Source of the DNA: CAUPWF01 sp044425815
GTDB lineage: Bacteria > Bacillota > Clostridia > Lachnospirales > Lachnospiraceae
Assembly (NCBI GenBank): GCA_044425815.1
Contig: JAWXVA010000054.1
Span: forward strand, 1-17,316
Length of the DNA: 17,316 nucleotides
Reading direction: 5' to 3'
Each line of letters begins with the position of its first letter. Within the stretch, counting starts at the first letter, position 1. Below the pieces are notes generated by a model, which worked only from the letters and a program-made list of their open reading frames with translations, had not been told where the DNA came from and made no database searches. Below are positions 15,594 to 17,316 of this stretch, one piece after another. A program made the position numbers and the translations under genes.

Positions 15594-16067
15594 TTATTCG
15601 AATTTAGCATTAAAAGCTTCTATAACAGCATCTGCATTATATCCGATAGCAAATGCAATATAATCTCCATTTTCAACTAACTGGTAATCTTCAACCATTT
15701 CTAATTGGTCTGGTAAATACATGCCCCATTGCTCTACAAGGGTTGCTTGACGAGCTAATAAGAGTTCTTTGACTTCTTCCATATTACCCTCAGTTACCTC
15801 AGCAATAAAATATTCTTCGCACTGTACATTCATCATAGGCATTCTTGCGACGAAGCTAACTAATAAATCAGGTGAAATACCATAGAGTTCTTGCACCATA
15901 GTTTCGTCTAAATCCATAAGTTCAACTAATTCCTCAGTAGGAACAGATGCCTCCATATCTGTTAAGACCTCAACAGGTTCAAAGGTTACTTCCGCTATTT
16001 CTTCTGAACAAGCAGCAAGGCTTAAAGTAGCGAGCGACGCTAATAGTAGTGTCATTAATTTTTTCAT
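15594..16067 (-). CDS. DUF4358-type lipoprotein
   Basis: A 157-aa secreted lipoprotein. MKKLMTLLLASLATLSLAAC is a short signal peptide ending in a lipobox (LAAC, Cys20). The mature part matches the DUF4358 pattern: LYGISPDLLVSFVARMPMMNV, then a helix with EVKELLLARQATLVEQW, YLPDQLEMVEDYQL and a C-terminal GDYIAFAIGYNADAVIEAF. It should be anchored to the outer face of the membrane. AAGGAG lies nine bases upstream of the ATG, and the extended -10 promoter is about 80 bases upstream. It is the first gene of the probable operon with MBOAT and DHHW. Its function is not known; a role in the acylation machinery is inferred from this linkage. Confidence 0.85.
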   Translation of the reverse strand: MKKLMTLLLASLATLSLAACSEEIAEVTFEPVEVLTDMEASVPTEELVELMDLDETMVQELYGISPDLLVSFVARMPMMNVQCEEYFIAEVTEGNMEEVKELLLARQATLVEQWGMYLPDQLEMVEDYQLVENGDYIAFAIGYNADAVIEAFNAKFE

Positions 16068-16083
16068 AATATAATACTCCTTC

Positions 16084-16107
16084 GTGTATGTGATTTTGTG
16101 TATGTGA
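16084..16107 (-). repeat. Direct repeat in the lipoprotein operon leader
   Basis: On the minus strand TCACATACAC occurs twice (16107-16098 and 16093-16084), separated by four A residues. The second copy ends one base before the AAGGAG binding site at 16082-16077. It might be a protein-binding or RNA-level element, or simply a local duplication. Confidence 0.6.
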
Positions 16108-16143
16108 CTGTGTTGTTAAATTCTGTGATACATACAGCGATTC

Positions 16144-16152
16144 ATTATATCA
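16144..16152 (-). promoter_or_regulatory. Extended -10 promoter of the lipoprotein-MBOAT-DHHW operon
   Basis: On the minus strand TGATATAAT combines a TGn extension with a perfect TATAAT box (16149-16144). No good -35 box is found 16-18 bases upstream, which is usual for extended -10 promoters. Transcription would start near 16137 and leave a leader of about 70 bases containing the TCACATACAC repeats. Confidence 0.6.
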
Positions 16153-16215
16153 TACAGTCTAGATTGATAGATAGGAGTATGCTTATTAAATTTTTATGAA
16201 TATTTTGGAGTATTA

Positions 16216-17316
16216 TTATACGGAAACATCTTCGAATTGAATCGCCGTAACTTTTTCTAGGCAGATAATTGCAATATCAAAAGTCCCACCAGTTTCATAG
16301 GAAACCACAAGAGAAGAGAGTCCAGTAGTCTCAATGTTTTTTGGTATATCACTAGGGATAAGCTCTTCTTTTTGTGTGGATATTAGAGAGATGGTTTTTT
16401 CATTGTCATTTTTTCGTTCAATAATATGTCGTAATTTTTCGCCAGTGGAGTTGGAAAATCCACATAAATTAATGCGTTTTGCAATGGTGTCACATTCTGA
16501 GTCAACGCAGTTGCATGAGGAATCGAGAGCATATTCATAGTTACATGCAGAAGGCATATCAATAATGCTGTGATACTGATCAACAAATAATTCATCAGGA
16601 CATATTTCACACGAACCGCAGTTATGGCAACAACTTAATGTTTGACTAAGAATCGAACGGAGTAAACTAACGAAAGTATCTCGTTCTTGTTCTGTAGTAA
16701 ACGTAAGATAGATAGCTTCTATATCACATAAAGGCACAATGACTTCAGGATCAAATTCCACAGCCCACGTATTATAAAGAATTGCAGGGGCATCGATAGG
16801 GCTAGTTAGGACATAGTCAAAAGGTGTGTTAATAGTAGCAGTAAAAGGGAATTCATTCTGTAGTAGAAAATCAACAGTTTTTCCAAAAGTAATTTCACAA
16901 GGGCAAAGAGATGCGCCTGCTTTTCCTTCTGGTCCTTTTGCACCAGTAGCTCCAGTAGCACCGGCAGGTCCTTGCGCACCAGTAGGACCAGGCTGGCAGC
17001 AACAACATCCAGGATCCCCTTTCGGACCAGTAGGTCCTTGTGGACCAGTAGCACCAGTAGGTCCTTGCGGACCAGTAAGGCCAGTATCTCCTCTAGGTCC
17101 TTGGATACCAGTATCACCTTTAGAACCTTGGAGTCCCATATCACCCTTTGCGCCAGCAGCCCCAGTATCGCCTTTAGGACCCATAAGTCCTTGAACCCCT
17201 TGAGACCCTGTCAATCCTTGAGGACCTTGAAGCCCTGGCATCCCTTGAGGCCCGATAGGTCCAGTATCTCCTTTTGGCCCAGTAGCGCCAGTTAAACCAG
17301 TGTCTCCTTTCGGCCC
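16216..17316 (-). CDS. Collagen-like triple-helix repeat protein with Cys-rich C-terminus (partial)
   Basis: The frame is open to the window edge, so the N-terminus is missing; 366 residues are visible. The first 102 are 34 uninterrupted Gly-X-Y triplets rich in GPKGDT, GPQGPT and GAT. They are broken by GCCCCQP (17010-16990), then nine more triplets follow. Threonine and charged residues in the X and Y positions are typical of bacterial collagens, which lack hydroxyproline. The remaining ~230 residues form a domain I do not recognise, with 14 more cysteines, including SCCHNCGSCEIC and SSCNCVDSEC, and a beta-rich end. It is probably a surface or spore-coat-type trimeric filament protein, with cysteines cross-linking chains or layers. 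A stop follows EDVSV; no clear terminator is seen before the next promoter. ATG 17241 is internal to the repeats and not the true start. Confidence 0.88.
   Translation of the reverse strand, partial: GPKGDTGLTGATGPKGDTGPIGPQGMPGLQGPQGLTGSQGVQGLMGPKGDTGAAGAKGDMGLQGSKGDTGIQGPRGDTGLTGPQGPTGATGPQGPTGPKGDPGCCCCQPGPTGAQGPAGATGATGAKGPEGKAGASLCPCEITFGKTVDFLLQNEFPFTATINTPFDYVLTSPIDAPAILYNTWAVEFDPEVIVPLCDIEAIYLTFTTEQERDTFVSLLRSILSQTLSCCHNCGSCEICPDELFVDQYHSIIDMPSACNYEYALDSSCNCVDSECDTIAKRINLCGFSNSTGEKLRHIIERKNDNEKTISLISTQKEELIPSDIPKNIETTGLSSLVVSYETGGTFDIAIICLEKVTAIQFEDVSV
17026..17079 (-). repeat. 27-bp tandem repeat within the collagen-like region
   Basis: Plus-strand unit beginning ACCAGTAGGTCCTTG is present at 17026-17052 and 17053-17079 with only a few differences. 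It encodes three Gly-X-Y triplets (GPQGPTGAT-like). Such in-frame near-identical units allow repeat number to change by slippage or recombination without a frameshift. Confidence 0.8.

Noticed and set aside
16826..17194. Plus-strand Pro-rich open frame (repeating APV/GPV) opposite the collagen-like gene
   Set aside because: It is the antisense image of Gly-X-Y codons; no ribosome binding site and no own conservation signal.
16972..17295. Plus-strand Ser/Arg/Thr-rich open frame opposite the collagen-like gene
   Set aside because: Another shadow of the same repeat codons, overlapping the real gene completely.
17020..17316. Repeats that might suggest a CRISPR array
   Set aside because: The repeats are in-frame Gly-X-Y codons without unique spacers or constant repeat length.

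Overview
The window looks like chromosomal DNA from an AT-rich, low-GC Gram-positive anaerobe, most likely a Clostridia member related to Lachnospiraceae. This is inferred from gene content: strong AGGAGG-type ribosome binding sites with some GTG starts, an MBOAT / DHHW / DUF4358-lipoprotein cluster, an EFR1-type flavodoxin-ferredoxin protein, a DUF1653-MazG fusion and a collagen-like surface protein. I see no phage, transposase, integrase, CRISPR, tRNA or rRNA sequence. Genus and species cannot be fixed from this sequence alone.

Left part (1-6771): the 3' end of tsf (EF-Ts) runs into a hairpin terminator shared with a convergent TetR-family repressor gene. The repressor is divergent from a very large RND efflux permease (1336 aa), followed by an EamA/DMT exporter and a flavodoxin-ferredoxin protein, closed by a clear terminator. 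A promoter with a perfect -10 and a candidate repressor palindrome lie in the tetR-RND gap. The permease carries about 310 residues of heptad-rich coiled coil in its first extracytoplasmic loop, and no adaptor or outer-membrane channel gene is present.

Middle part (6772-11051): four same-strand genes encode a DUF1653-MazG nucleotide pyrophosphohydrolase fusion, an AI-2E/PerM-family membrane protein, a phosphinothricin-type GNAT acetyltransferase and glycerol kinase (glpK). No terminator is visible between them, and a strong hairpin terminator follows glpK.

Right part (11052-17316, all minus strand): reading right to left there is a collagen-like Gly-X-Y protein with a Cys-rich C-terminal domain (its N-terminus is outside the window). 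Next is a probable three-gene operon, DUF4358 lipoprotein - MBOAT O-acyltransferase - DHHW (AlgJ/AlgX-like) protein, predicted to O-acylate an extracellular polymer. Last is an ABC-F ATPase gene with its own promoter. Its short leader contains an 11-codon reading frame that encloses a terminator-like hairpin, the layout expected of ribosome-dependent attenuation.

The points most worth following are the ABC-F leader, the coiled-coil RND permease, the acylation cluster with its unexplained lipoprotein, the collagen-like protein with its CCCC interruption, and the glycerol kinase with Glu where the HPr-phosphorylated His usually sits.
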